Origin: Diaporthe sp. PMI_573
Taxonomy: Eukaryota > Ascomycota > Sordariomycetes > Diaporthales > Diaporthaceae
Assembly (NCBI GenBank): GCA_021399435.1
Contig: JAJTUP010000023.1
Span: 620,001 to 684,000 of the forward strand
DNA: 64,000 bases
Direction of reading: 5' to 3'
This document shows positions 12,567 through 23,005 of the stretch, in pieces. Each line of letters starts with the position of its first letter. The stretch's first letter is position 1. Position numbers and translations under genes: made by a program. The notes below the pieces were generated by a model that made no database searches, was not told where the DNA came from, and worked only from the letters and a program-made list of their open reading frames with translations.

Positions 12567-13242
12567 CTACTGGGACTCCGTCGCCGATGCAGCCTTCTCG
12601 GCCGCGATCTTCTCCTCCATCTTCCGTCTCGCAGCGAGGATCATGTCGTCCCGTCGTTTCTGCAGAAGCGACTGCCGCTCGTCCTTGCTATTGCTCCACG
12701 ACTTCTTACCGGCGGCCTCCCCAGACGCCTCATCCAGCGCTTCTTGCTGCTGCTGCTTGACCTTGTCCTCCAGGTTGTACCTCTGTATCAGGTTCGGTTG
12801 CGCCGGCTTCTCCACCTTTCTCCGGGAGGCCGGCCGCGACGACGACGACGAGGCTGTGTTAGAGCCCGGTGGTGGCGGGGGCTGGAAGGTGATCGGTGGC
12901 TAGAAGAAAAAAAAACAAAATCAGAGATATGATTCTCGGAGGAAGAGCGGAATTTCCGCGGTAGTTACGTACCGTCTCCATCCTACCGGAGAGTATCTTC
13001 TCCGTCGTGGCCGCAATACTGCCCCCGTTCCGTTGCAGGTCCCACAGGATGGTCCTCCGGTCCACCTGCGGGAACATCTGCTGTATCCTCTCGACGGCGG
13101 CCTCGCGCTGCCTCATCTGCGAGAGCGAGTCGCGCGGCTGCCGTGTGGCCGGCGGCGACGAGAAGAACAGGTACCGCACGATCAAGCCCGACAGCACGAG
13201 TATCACCACCAGCGACGGCAGGTTGATCTGGTCGTTCGCCAT
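12567..13242 (-). CDS. cue1: CUE domain protein, CUE1-like ER ubiquitin-conjugation factor
   Basis: The model is exons 13242-12973 and 12899-12567 (200 aa), with donor GTACGT and a T-rich acceptor ending CTAG. A single N-terminal membrane segment (LPSLVVILVLSGLIVRYLFF, about residues 8-27) is followed by a CUE domain at about residues 48-86. The CUE domain carries the diagnostic MFP triplet (IQQMFPQVDRRTILWDL) and a second helix ending in TEKIL. The C-terminal half is basic and Gln-rich with KRRDDMILAARRKMEEKI, which resembles the Ubc7-binding region of Cue1. In yeast Cue1 anchors the E2 Ubc7 at the ER membrane for ERAD. The same role is inferred from membrane topology, length and domain order. 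Confidence 0.8.
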
Positions 13243-14169
13243 CTTGGGAAGCTGCTTGGTCCTTCGCGACCACCCTCAAAAACCCGTACGGACCCGTACG
13301 GGGGTTCGGTCGACTTCGATCACTCGGTCGCCCTCGAGGAGATCCCCGGCTCAGGTCGGTGCACACGTGGCCAAGGTGACCCGTGCTCGCTCCGATGTGC
13401 GGCGGATGGTAGTCGTCGGTCCTCTCTGCGCTCTTTTTTTTCACGAGGCCGTGTAGCTATGAGTGGCAGCCCAGTAAATTGTGCAGGCGATGTCGTTACG
13501 AGCGGAAATGCTGAGCTCGAGGCCTTGGATTCCGTGGGACGGCGACGATGATGGAGATGGCGCTGGAGCCAGGATCGTCAGAACAGCTTTCGGGCCCGAC
13601 AGCTTGGTGGAGATGCGTACTTAAAGCTCTGTGGGGACTCGCCGTCGCAACGGGCAGGGTTCGGGTTTACTGTCCGCAGATCAGCGCTTCCAGAGCCGAT
13701 GCAGTCAGTCTATGAGCACGCGTCTTCACGAAAAGTCCACAATCTAAACACTTGAGATGGTGCGCAAACTCATTCATGTCCACGAGAGATACTCTCTTCA
13801 TTTCATTATTTCCTGCCAGAAAACCATGTTGGCAAGGAGCATTTTCAAGACCCTAATCCCTTGAAGCCTATTCGTCCTGGCCCGGGTACCCTCCGAAGAC
13901 ACATATCGTAGCCCCCTACGAGATACGCCTTTGCAAATGCAGGTTACCAGAACATGAAATCATCCGTCGGCCCTCGTCCCTGCTTTTGAGAAGATGTCCA
14001 GTTGGCCTGAAAGAATACCTTGTAGAGCTGCCGTAATTCGGCACCGATCTGAAAGCATAAGTAGGTACAGTGCGGGAAACAAAGTCGCCTGTCGCGCATC
14101 GTCCGTCGTGCTTCGCACTTAGGACCTCGAGGACGATCCGGGAACACCGTGAGGTCCACATTTTGGCCC
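13243..14169. other. intergenic region between cue1 and not2
   Basis: This is the promoter of cue1 and the 3' flank of not2. It contains a perfect GTACGG/CCGTAC-type palindromic patch around 13284-13304. I see no gene. Confidence 0.45.
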
Positions 14170-16034
14170 CTAAGAATGAGGCCCTGGAGGGAGTTCGGGG
14201 AAGGTCTCAAGATCCGCGTAATAGAGGGTGAGCTCTTGCTGCGATGGAGTCAGTGCGGGGACACAACACGTGTGTGCAGAAGAACTTACCCTCATTCTCG
14301 CCCAGGTCTCGGCGTTCCAGATCACGTAGTATCCTCGCTCAGCTTCTGGGCTGACCGCTACTGGCTGCATCTCCACATCCTTGGTCAGCCACACGCGAAG
14401 CTCCTTGTGCCAACGCCATCCCCGCTGGTACCTGCACGTGTGATTAGCGAGAACTACGAAAGCCGACTGAAGGCAGGCTTACAGCTGCTGGGCCGCCAGG
14501 TACTGGTGCTTGTCCTGCGGGCTGGAGTAGAACATGTAAAGCAGGGTCTCCTCGGTGAAGTTCGGCATTTTCTGCTCAATCGGCTGCGTGTTCCTGACAG
14601 TATAGCACTCTGGGAGGCCGAACTTTGGCTGTGATGGCTTTGGTGGCTCGTGGCTGGTGAGCGACAAAGTCTGTTCGGTAATGCGACTGCCGCGGTAGGA
14701 TGTCAGTCCAAAAGGTCTCCCGAAAGCAAGGAGACGGTATTACTCACGCGTCACTGCTCAGATCAAGACCCAGCTCCGCAGGATTCAGGCCGTGGACTAG
14801 GGCGTGGTAGGAAGGATATTTCGCCATCAGCGTCAACAGGCCCTTGATGCCCCATTTGTCTGCTTCTGACATGCCAGCAAGCGGCTCTTGAGCTGTAGAT
14901 GTCGAAGCTTCAGTGGTCGCCTCGACGTCCTTACCGCTTGATGCATCGTTGCCAATAGTGCCAATCGGGGTTCGGGCTTCTGTAGACTGACTTGGTCCAT
15001 CGGGGAGGGGCGGTTGGGGCGCGGCGCAATCCTCACGGAACGCGGATTTCTGTCGCGCATCATCCTCAGCGATGGAGGATCGTCCTTCCGATGGCCGAGT
15101 ACCTGTAGGGAATTCAGTGAGACGTGGAAGGGAATATCTTGAGTTCAGAATCAAACCGTACCAACGGGTGAACGGGCCTCAGAGGCCCGAGTGTTTGCCG
15201 TGACCGCGTTGAGAAGTCCGTTGCCAGAGCCTCTGGCCTGTGTTGACGGGGACGCGACTGGTCCTTGGGAACCGAGATTCATGCTCGACATGAGACTTGC
15301 GACTCGATCCTGACCGATTTCGCCATTACCGTTCCTGTTTAGCGGTGGAAACTCATCACCACCACCACTGGGTTGAGGTTGCTGCGCCTGGCCGATGCTA
15401 GCCTGGGTACTAAATCGAAATGAGTTCTGACCGGACGGAAGTCTAGACGAAGGAGAGAACATGTCGTCTTGTTGGGCTTGAGGCATAGCAGAAGCCGGAG
15501 TCCTGGGGCCGTTTCCTGGTCCCCCAAGGTTCCTAGCTGCCTGTCCCGCCCATAGGCCCTGGTTTGCAGCACCTGAGAACGGCGCATTGTTGCTCAGTTG
15601 CGGGAATTCACTGTGATCAGTATGTCAGTCTACCCAGCGTCAAACCCAGCCAATGTGTCCTCGCATGTGGAAGAAAGCAAGTTTGCAAGAAATTTAGTTG
15701 AATGTGTGTGTTTGCGTTTGCGTTTGTTTGCGTTTGTGTTTGTGTCTGTGATGGGAGGGGGGTGACTTTGAGGAGTTCAATGGTACCCTTCGTTGATGCC
15801 TGAGCTGATATCTTCAGAGGCACGTTGGGGCCAGACATTGCCATCCAGCTTCGGTTTGTCGTTTCCCTTGGCCTCGCTCTTCTCCTTGGCCTCATCCTTC
15901 TTGGCATCACCCGAGACAACGCGAGACCACATCTTCTCAGGCCGGCCAGATGTTCCTGGTGGTGGTGGTGGTGGAGGGGCTGACATCTTCAACCTTTGCA
16001 CCAACTTTGGTTTGGAGGTGGTTGGGATCGTCAT
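14170..16034 (-). CDS. not2: CCR4-NOT complex subunit NOT2 (CDC36)
   Basis: The model is exons 16034-15787, 15610-15162, 15102-14748, 14686-14483, 14431-14290 and 14238-14170 (488 aa), phase-consistent throughout. The C-terminal NOT2/3/5 domain is clear: LGLDLSSDA, then KFGLPECYTV, NFTEETLLYMFYSSPQD, YLAAQQLYQRGWRWHKEL and VWLTKD. The middle has Ser/Gln-rich patches such as EFPQLSNN, FSPSSRLPSGQNSFRF and EFPPLNRNGNGEIGQDR that are characteristic of fungal NOT2. NOT2 pairs with NOT3/5 on the NOT1 scaffold in mRNA deadenylation and transcription control. The first exon (proline-run MSAPPPPPPPG region) is the weakest part. Its donor GTACCA is poor and the start could be 15986 instead of 16034. 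Confidence 0.85.
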
Positions 16035-17522
16035 GATGCGAGGGGGAAAGAAAAGGAGGGACCCTCGTGGGTGAAGCGACACTAGTAATGGCAAGAACAG
16101 CCACGGGCTTCGGGCCCTGCAGCTGGGACCGAAGGAAAGACGGAGGGGCAGACGAGGTAGCACCTACGATAGGTCGAGAGGTGTGGCAGGTGTTGAGCCA
16201 CTCAAGCTTTGGGCAAAAGTTGCGCTCCCTCCCAGCTGCCTTGTGGGATTTTGAATGCCCCCAGAGCTCATAGGACCAACACCTCCGAAAGCCCATCCAG
16301 ACGTGTTGTTTACTGGTATTGCTGCAGACATCAGCACCACTGCGACACAAGACCTGTGGGCCTTTATGCCTTACCCAGCTTCCCATTCGGTAACCTGTTT
16401 CCTCCAGCTCTTCCTGCGTGTTGTGATTGCTGGCCCCCAAAGCCGCCTGGCATCCCCCTCATCGATTGAGGAACTGTACCTAACCACAAGGCCTTTGTTA
16501 GCTATCTGTTTGACCATGGATGCACATAGTGTGGCTTGATGCGATAGGATGCGACACAACGCGCAGGCCGATGCAGCCTCAACCCAGGGGCTAAGACACC
16601 TGTAGCAACATGCCCAGGGCCCATGCGTTCCAAAGCCAACAAGAGACAGCAGACTGGAAACAGCTATGGACCAAGGAGCATCACAAGCTCGCCAATGGGG
16701 TTGGGCACCAGAAGCCAGGTGTGTCTTGATAGCATGAGCATGTTGGAGGCGTTCCTGGCAGTCTCAAGCACACAGCAGCCGCGTCGCATGGGTTGAACAC
16801 TCCTGACTTGGCATTGATCCAAGTCCAAGAGGTTGTTGAGCACATGGACTGAGGGAGCGACCTCAAGAGTGTGCAAGGGCAGTTCACAGCCATCGTACCT
16901 GTCCTATTCATGGTCGCCAGCTCTTTCCTAGTGACCAGCCAACGGCTAATGTGTAAGTCGAGGCTTCTAAAAGATCGCAGTGTGTGTTTATTCTCGGGAA
17001 TCTCGTTTCGGATATCGTGCTGTATGCGGTGGGATCGGTGAGGTTCGTCGGGGTGTCGGTAGAGTGCAGTTGAGGTTGGCTCTACCAGGAGGCCCAGCAC
17101 GAACTCCAGCAAAGACGTTCCGCCGCAGACCACGCAGAAGCAGGTGCACGGACTCTTCAAACAGCACTCCCGCGGTCTGTACCCCGGGCTGGTATCCAGT
17201 GACCCCCCACCAGGCAACACGCCCTGGCACCTTCAGGACTTTAGATTGGGGAAACAGGGGTGCTGTTAATGCGCTAGGCTCTTTGAATGATTGGCTCCGC
17301 AGATCTGCTCAAGGTGAACTGCAGCCTCAGCTCTATCCACCTACTGTGTATATGCTTAGATGACCTACCAATAATGCCTTCACAACCAATTCTGTGGTTG
17401 TGCAAATCTGCTTAGCTCCAATAACTTATCAAGGCAGAATTAGCATCGCAAATTTCATCATTTCGTCATCTCTTTGTCCTGAAACAAACAAGGCCCGGCC
17501 CAGAAAGTCCTCATCATTCTAG
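16035..17522. other. intergenic region
   Basis: This 1.5-kb stretch lies between the not2 start and the 3' end of the zng1-like gene. A minus-strand open frame (17220-16681) has no family features or coding signature that I can support. I see no RNA gene. Confidence 0.45.
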
Positions 17523-18980
17523 CTAAGCAATAGCTGCCAGGAGACTCTTGTGGAAATTGAAGTCGGTTACATGGCGGCCAATGAGCACCATCTTGCCTGA
17601 CTCCCTGTCACCTTCTTGGTCCCCTGACGGAGCATCAAAAATCTCAAATAGCTCTCTGACGCCTTGTATTATCTTTGTCCCACCGTTTTGCACAACCAGA
17701 CGTCCCTTCAGACGGTGAAGCTCGAAAGGCTCCTTGTGCTGATCGCTGTCATTCGGCAGCACGTTTTCCCAGAGAACTGACCGTAGCCACGCATCTACCC
17801 TGCCCACCTGCTCTGTATCGAGCACCGGAAGTGGTATGGATATTGTTGATATCGTCTTCAAGCCATTAGCATAAATTTACCACAGGATATCATCGTGTGC
17901 AGCTGCAAGGGCATTGGGGAAAAGTGCAAGGAGTGACTGACTGAATCTAGATGGCTGTGTCCCTTTGATGAATTGTCAAGCTCCACGACATTCTCGTAAG
18001 CGTGGAGATCCAGCAGGAATCCCTCCAGCTGAGGGACGGCGCTCTCCTTGGTGAGGTGGATCTTTGCAAGCCCATTTATGGACCTGATCCTCTCCTGGAC
18101 AGCTTGAAGCTCCTGCTCCGTCACCAGGTCCGTCTTGTTGATGACGATGACATCGGCGTGAGATATTTGGACATGAGCAGTCGTCATGACGGGGCCGTGA
18201 TGGTCGCTCTCGTCGTGGCCGTCGACCTTGCCCGCAGGGTCGTCGAGGCTCTTGAGAATGTTCTTGGCATCGATCAAGGTGACGATGCCGTCGAGGTAGA
18301 TTGTGCTGGCGAGTCCTTCGTCGACCCAGAACAGGGGCGCCAGGTTCCCGGGATCTGCCAGGCCAGTCGTCTCGAGCAGGATGTAATCGAATTTTCCCTG
18401 CTTCGCCATCAAACTCTCAATCGCATTAACCCCGGTGTCCCTGTTCGCGTTGTGAGACGGGTCACTCTCATCCATACTGTAACAGTTGGCTTACTTGACC
18501 GAACAGCAGATGCATCCATTTCCGACCTCCAGCCACTCCTCTACTGACTCGCCATCTTTGTTGACAGTGAGCGACTTCTCAATGTCCAACGCTAGACGAC
18601 AGATCAGTATGGGTTGGACAACGCGAAGTGTTGTAAATACATACAGTCACCGAATTCTAGACTGCATGTCAGCAACTGGTACATAAACAGAAACGGCGAC
18701 ATGGAAACATGGATATCTCAGACCATTCATGATAACAGCAATTTTCTTGCCATGTTGTGCCGTCAAGATATAGTTCAGGAGTGTTGTCTTGCCCGCTCCC
18801 AAGTATCCTATGGGCGATGATGTCAGCCGATGCTACCCAGCGCCGCCGGTGTAGACGGCTTGTGATTCATGAGTGAGTACCGGTGACTATTGTTATGGGG
18901 ACCTTGACGGTGATCTCCTCTTCTGCCAAACGAGTACCAGTTTCAACCAGTTCAGGAGGGGCTTCATCGTCCGAGTCCAT
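17523..18980 (-). CDS. zng1: COBW/ZNG1-type zinc-regulated GTPase metallochaperone
   Basis: The model is exons 18980-18881, 18807-18724, 18656-18645, 18591-18495, 18440-17942 and 17855-17523 (374 aa), all in phase. Exon 3 is only 12 nt and encodes the core of the invariant NEFGD motif. Visible motifs are Walker [10 protein letters not shown] (about residues 34-42), the metal site GCICC (cysteines about 92, 94, 95), [11 protein letters not shown] (switch region), INKTD (guanine specificity) and the COBW C-terminal domain. ZNG1 proteins hand zinc to methionine aminopeptidase under zinc shortage. The N-terminal CPELVP docking motif of animal ZNG1 appears here as PPELVE, without the cysteine. The intron before [11 protein letters not shown] was set by family conservation, since a nearer AG would add about 17 unrelated residues. 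Confidence 0.88.
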
Positions 18981-19658
18981 GATTTTTTGTTGGTGAGTTT
19001 CGAATGAAAGGGACGAGGGAAAGTTCCTGGAATAAGCAAGTAGCATGCAAGGAGAGGTGGCTATTGGAACGATCAAGTATGAGAGGATCTCAAAACCTGG
19101 TCGATATTATCGGATTTTACAAGCGCCCTCCTCTCGACATGCACAAATCCGCGAAGGCTTAGTCGAACACTGCGGTGCCAAAATGCCCACTGTCAGTCGT
19201 GTTATGTCACCAGCCCCACAGTGCAGCCGGCCCCATAGCCCAGAGCTTGGCCAGCCTCCTGCGCGACATTATCGATAAAGCTGCGTCAGGGGGGAGGGCG
19301 CTTAGCTAAGGCGAATCAGCGGGCCAGAGCTCCCGCGTTGTGAGACTCGAGCGACTCGAAGCTCCAGAAAGGCCTGGGGCCCACCTTTGCTTGATTGAGC
19401 CGCAGACACTCTGCAGCTCTGTCTTCGATCGACAACAACTTCACCTTCGCACCTGTGGAGCCTCACCTCTGACAGTTGACCACTCCTGTATCTACTGCAG
19501 ACGGTCCAGGAACCCAGCCAGCGAGTGCGGTGTACATCAGGCCAGGGAGAGCAACAAATCTTCCGTTTCCATCGGCTGGCGTCTCGCGGTCGGTTTGTCT
19601 TGAAGCCACCTTTCTCTTGCTCAGTCGCGTCCTCCACCAGCCGGGAGCCTCCGTCAAG
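18981..19658. promoter_or_regulatory. bidirectional promoter region zng1 / mob3
   Basis: The two genes are transcribed away from each other across 678 bp, so this region must hold both promoters. The 3' part is rich in C/T, as in many fungal transcription start regions. I see no defined operator. Confidence 0.5.
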
Positions 19659-21209
19659 ATGGCTGCCATGTCGCCCCGTCTCCCCAGCCCTCCTCCCCCG
19701 GCCGAAATCCAGATTGGACCCAAATCTCCAGGTTTACCCGCAGATCAAGAATCGCAGCAGATGGAGAAGACAATCCTCAACGCCAACTCGAGAAGACGCA
19801 TACATTCTGGCACCAAGAGCGCCGACATGGCCGCCGGCCCACCGCTTGTGCCCTTGAACGAACTTGATTCCGCGTTTCAACTCCAAGAACATCTCGCCGC
19901 CCTTCACTATTACCACACCGCCAACAACACGCGTCCCATCACTCGAGAGATCGCCACCCTGCTGGCGACTCCCCCACAATCGACGGATAAAACGCTGTGG
20001 CTGTACGAGCTGTGTCGGTTCCTCGTCGCACAATGCAACAGCTTGATTGTCGGCTTTCTCTTCGACACTCCTCCATGCAGCTTCAACACATGCCCCGAGA
20101 TGCGCGCTTCAGAATGGCAGTTTCTGTGCGCCGTGCATGAGCAGCCCAAATCGTGCTGCGCCATAGATTACTGCTGTCACACACTCGACTGGGCAGCCAA
20201 CGTCGTGACAAACCCGAAGCTGTTTCCGTCGCGCTTTGTGGCGCTGTCAGGCGGCGACGGCCATGGGCACGACAAGAGCACCGCGGTCAAGAACTTGGTC
20301 AACGTGTTCCGGCGTCTTCACCGTATCTTTGCGCATGCATGGTTCCAGCACAGGGGCGTCTTCTGGTCTGTGGAGGGGCAGACCGGCTTATATGTCTTCT
20401 TCAAGACAGTCTGCGACATGTTTGATACATTACCGGCTGAGAACTACAAACTGCCCCCTGAGGCAGAAGGCCTGGAAAGCGCCGCGGCCGCTGCCGAGTC
20501 TACGGACAGGGGAACCAAAAAGGAGCATGCGCAATTGCAAACACCTACGATCCAACAGCATTCTGAAGACGACAACTTTCTACCAGCGGGAAGAACCAAT
20601 ACTCGACGGCACATAAGAAGTAGCCCGTCGACCGGGAGCGCTGTAACGACAGTGATGGAGGCTGATGAGGACGACAACGCAGACGTCTCCGGCAGGCTGA
20701 GGGAAATGCGCATCTCCACACCGGAGACTGTGGTAGAGGAATCCGAGGGGACGGAGGTGCCAGTGATCGTCGAGCAGGGCATGATGGAGGCGCTGAACGA
20801 GAAGGCTGCAGAGGAAGAAGAGACCCCTGGGTCCCAGGATGAACCCACGACTGACGCGGAGCCGAGCCCCTCGGCAGCTGAGACACAGGCCGATGAACCT
20901 TCCGAGCTTGCGCAAAAGGAAGAGGCATCGAGCAAAGCCGACGACGCGGAAGCCGCGGATGATGCTGCTCAAAGCAACGTCCAAGATGAAGAAGAGAAAG
21001 AGACTGGCGCGCCAGGGGAATCCAAGGAGCCCGCCGCTAGCGAGAGCGCAGGCGATCTCTCAACAACCAACACGCAAGATTTTGCTACGGAGCAGGCTGC
21101 AGAGCAGAATGAGCCATCCCCGGGCAAGACTGAGGAAGATGCTCCTAAAGAAGCGACTGACAAGGAGGAGACCGACAAGGCTGAAAGTTCTCAAGACAAG
21201 GAATCGTAG
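19659..21209 (+). CDS. mob3: MOB3/phocein, STRIPAK complex subunit
   Basis: This is a single-exon gene. The open frame begins at 19476, but I choose the ATG at 19659 because of its context (GTCAAGATGGC) and family N-termini; this gives 516 aa. The Mob/phocein domain spans about residues 70-270. It includes CRFLVAQCNSLIVGFLFDTP, the Cys/His zinc-site residues around TCPEM and SCCAIDYCCHTLDW, and HRIFAHAWFQH. A long Glu/Asp/Ala/Ser-rich, probably disordered tail follows (about residues 300-516). In Sordaria and Neurospora MOB3 works with striatin and PP2A in the STRIPAK complex, needed for hyphal fusion and fruiting-body development. Confidence 0.85.
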   Translation: MAAMSPRLPSPPPPAEIQIGPKSPGLPADQESQQMEKTILNANSRRRIHSGTKSADMAAGPPLVPLNELDSAFQLQEHLAALHYYHTANNTRPITREIATLLATPPQSTDKTLWLYELCRFLVAQCNSLIVGFLFDTPPCSFNTCPEMRASEWQFLCAVHEQPKSCCAIDYCCHTLDWAANVVTNPKLFPSRFVALSGGDGHGHDKSTAVKNLVNVFRRLHRIFAHAWFQHRGVFWSVEGQTGLYVFFKTVCDMFDTLPAENYKLPPEAEGLESAAAAAESTDRGTKKEHAQLQTPTIQQHSEDDNFLPAGRTNTRRHIRSSPSTGSAVTTVMEADEDDNADVSGRLREMRISTPETVVEESEGTEVPVIVEQGMMEALNEKAAEEEETPGSQDEPTTDAEPSPSAAETQADEPSELAQKEEASSKADDAEAADDAAQSNVQDEEEKETGAPGESKEPAASESAGDLSTTNTQDFATEQAAEQNEPSPGKTEEDAPKEATDKEETDKAESSQDKES

Positions 21210-22221
21210 CGGTCGATCCTTTGACTCACGGGTATTTAGAAGTCAAGGCCCGCCTTGACGTGAGCACGTCCAACACGTCGAGCTTGCTGGAGGATTAATC
21301 TGCCTGACCATTAGTTCAGGCGTTCGGTGGAACGGGCAGTACCTGCACTGCGACTGCGCAGCCTATGTAATGTGTGTCCAGAGGGCGATGCCCAAGATAC
21401 GAGTACGCGCACATTGGGAGCCTTTGGAAGGCTCCTATGGCGTCTTATTGTTTAACGCGAAACGATCAGTTGCAGCATCTTTGCTGCAGTGTACTCATTA
21501 ATACTACCATATTCGGTGCAATAAGGCACAACGGCGTGTGCGTCCCAACGTTATCAGTTTGAGGCACACAAACAAGCGGCAGACGAATCCGGACTCGCCC
21601 GTGGCACCAACCACTCGCCACCTGTCATCCTTCTAGAATAGCTGCAGAACGAATTTAGACTTCGAGTCGTGCCCCAGTCACCGCCCGCAACCCACCCCTA
21701 GGTTGGCAGCTGGACCTACCTGCAAGGACGCATCAGTGGCAGATCGGTGAAAGCCAATTGGGCCGGGCACCCTTTTGGGGGTCATTCTGGACCATTTGGG
21801 AACGACAGCTTGGACCCCAAGTGACATCAGCCCGTTCCAGCTAGACGTGACTACGACGCCTGGTGTTCGTCAGGGTGCTACCCCGAGACGAGAGTCTTGG
21901 TGCTAGTCTTCCCCTTGGCCCGGCTGTCAGCCAGTAGAGATCCAGGAGCCTCACGCATCGAGCAAGGGAGGCGATACAGCTGACTAGATAGCGGGAAAGT
22001 TCACGACTCGGAGACGTCTGTATTGAATCGTGATATTGTGACACTGACGTGGCTGATATCGGTCTCGGCTTAGCAAACAAACAATCAAGTGACCGTACAC
22101 GGCAGATTGCTAGATGTCGGATCCCTTGCTCGAGGCCACTGCTGGCCGCGCCAGAATTCCAAGAGAACCATGGGCACTTAGCAGTCCCGCTTCAAACCAT
22201 TCCGTCTCTGGAACCGTAGTC

Positions 22222-22235
22222 TCGGCCTCTCCCGT
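22222..22235 (+). promoter_or_regulatory. possible UaY-type binding site (imperfect)
   Basis: The sequence is TCGG, six bases, then CCGT. The published UaY target of Aspergillus is TCGG-N6-CCGA, so seven of eight fixed positions match. It lies 771 bp upstream of the purine-cytosine permease start. One such near match can arise by chance. Confidence 0.2.
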
Positions 22236-22301
22236 ACGCCATCATCGTATTTTCAGCCCTCCATCCCTTGGGGTGACAGTGAACAGCGGCCGCTTCATAC
22301 A

Positions 22302-22390
22302 ACGCTTACCTGGAATTACACTTCGACTTGCGTGCTTACCCAGAATCAAGCTTCGAACTACGTGCTTACCTGGATTTACACTTCCACCCA
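22302..22390 (+). repeat. three imperfect ~30-bp tandem repeats
   Basis: Three head-to-tail units begin at about 22302, 22331 and 22361. Each contains GCTTACC followed by a TGGAWTTACACTTC-like or CAGAATCAAGCTTC-like stretch. The units lie in the promoter region of the permease. The function is unknown. Confidence 0.6.
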
Positions 22391-23005
22391 CCCAGAACTG
22401 GCGGCCGTCTCGGCGATCGTCAAATTAGACAGCACAAAAAAGAGACGGGCCGTCGACTCCGACTTACGGCATCACTTAACGGGCACACCCACTATCTCCC
22501 CTTAGACACTCCCGCAACCCGAGAGCCGATTGGCGCTACCGTGGGCTACTGCGGGAAGGAAGATGGTCAGACTCGTCCTGACAGCGCAGTAATCCTACAT
22601 ATGCATAAAGTCATTGGATTCGTTTTTCTGCTTCCGGAACGCCCAGAGCTCAACCCCCCCAAGCAGATGAGGCACCATTGGCCCGATAGAAGCAGATCTT
22701 CTGATCCACGAGGCCCGGCCTTCCGCGCGGTGTGTGTGAGTGTATATGTGTGGGTGTGTGCTGGCAAACGGCTTTAACGATCTGCCCGAAAATTTCGACA
22801 CTGGGCACTCGCCACGCAGTTCTGGGGAGGACCCACAACTACGCACGTACAACTTATCTATTTACCTAACTAGTCTGTCTACTTGGGCACTCACCCATGA
22901 GCTGATCATCCCTGTGACTCAAGTGTGACACAGACACACTTAACTTACTCACTCTCACTTCCTCAGCAAAGGAAGGACTGAGAAAGAAAAGAAAGGGGAA
23001 AAAAA

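Larger units (their letters stand above)
21210..23005. other. intergenic region mob3 - fcyB
   Basis: This 1.8-kb stretch probably holds the mob3 3' UTR and a long promoter for the permease. Three imperfect 30-bp tandem units (22302-22390) and a candidate UaY-type half-palindrome (22222-22235) are listed separately. I see no gene. Confidence 0.5.

Noticed and set aside
16681..17220. 179-codon minus-strand frame between not2 and zng1
   Set aside because: No recognisable domain and high Cys/Ser content typical of random frames.
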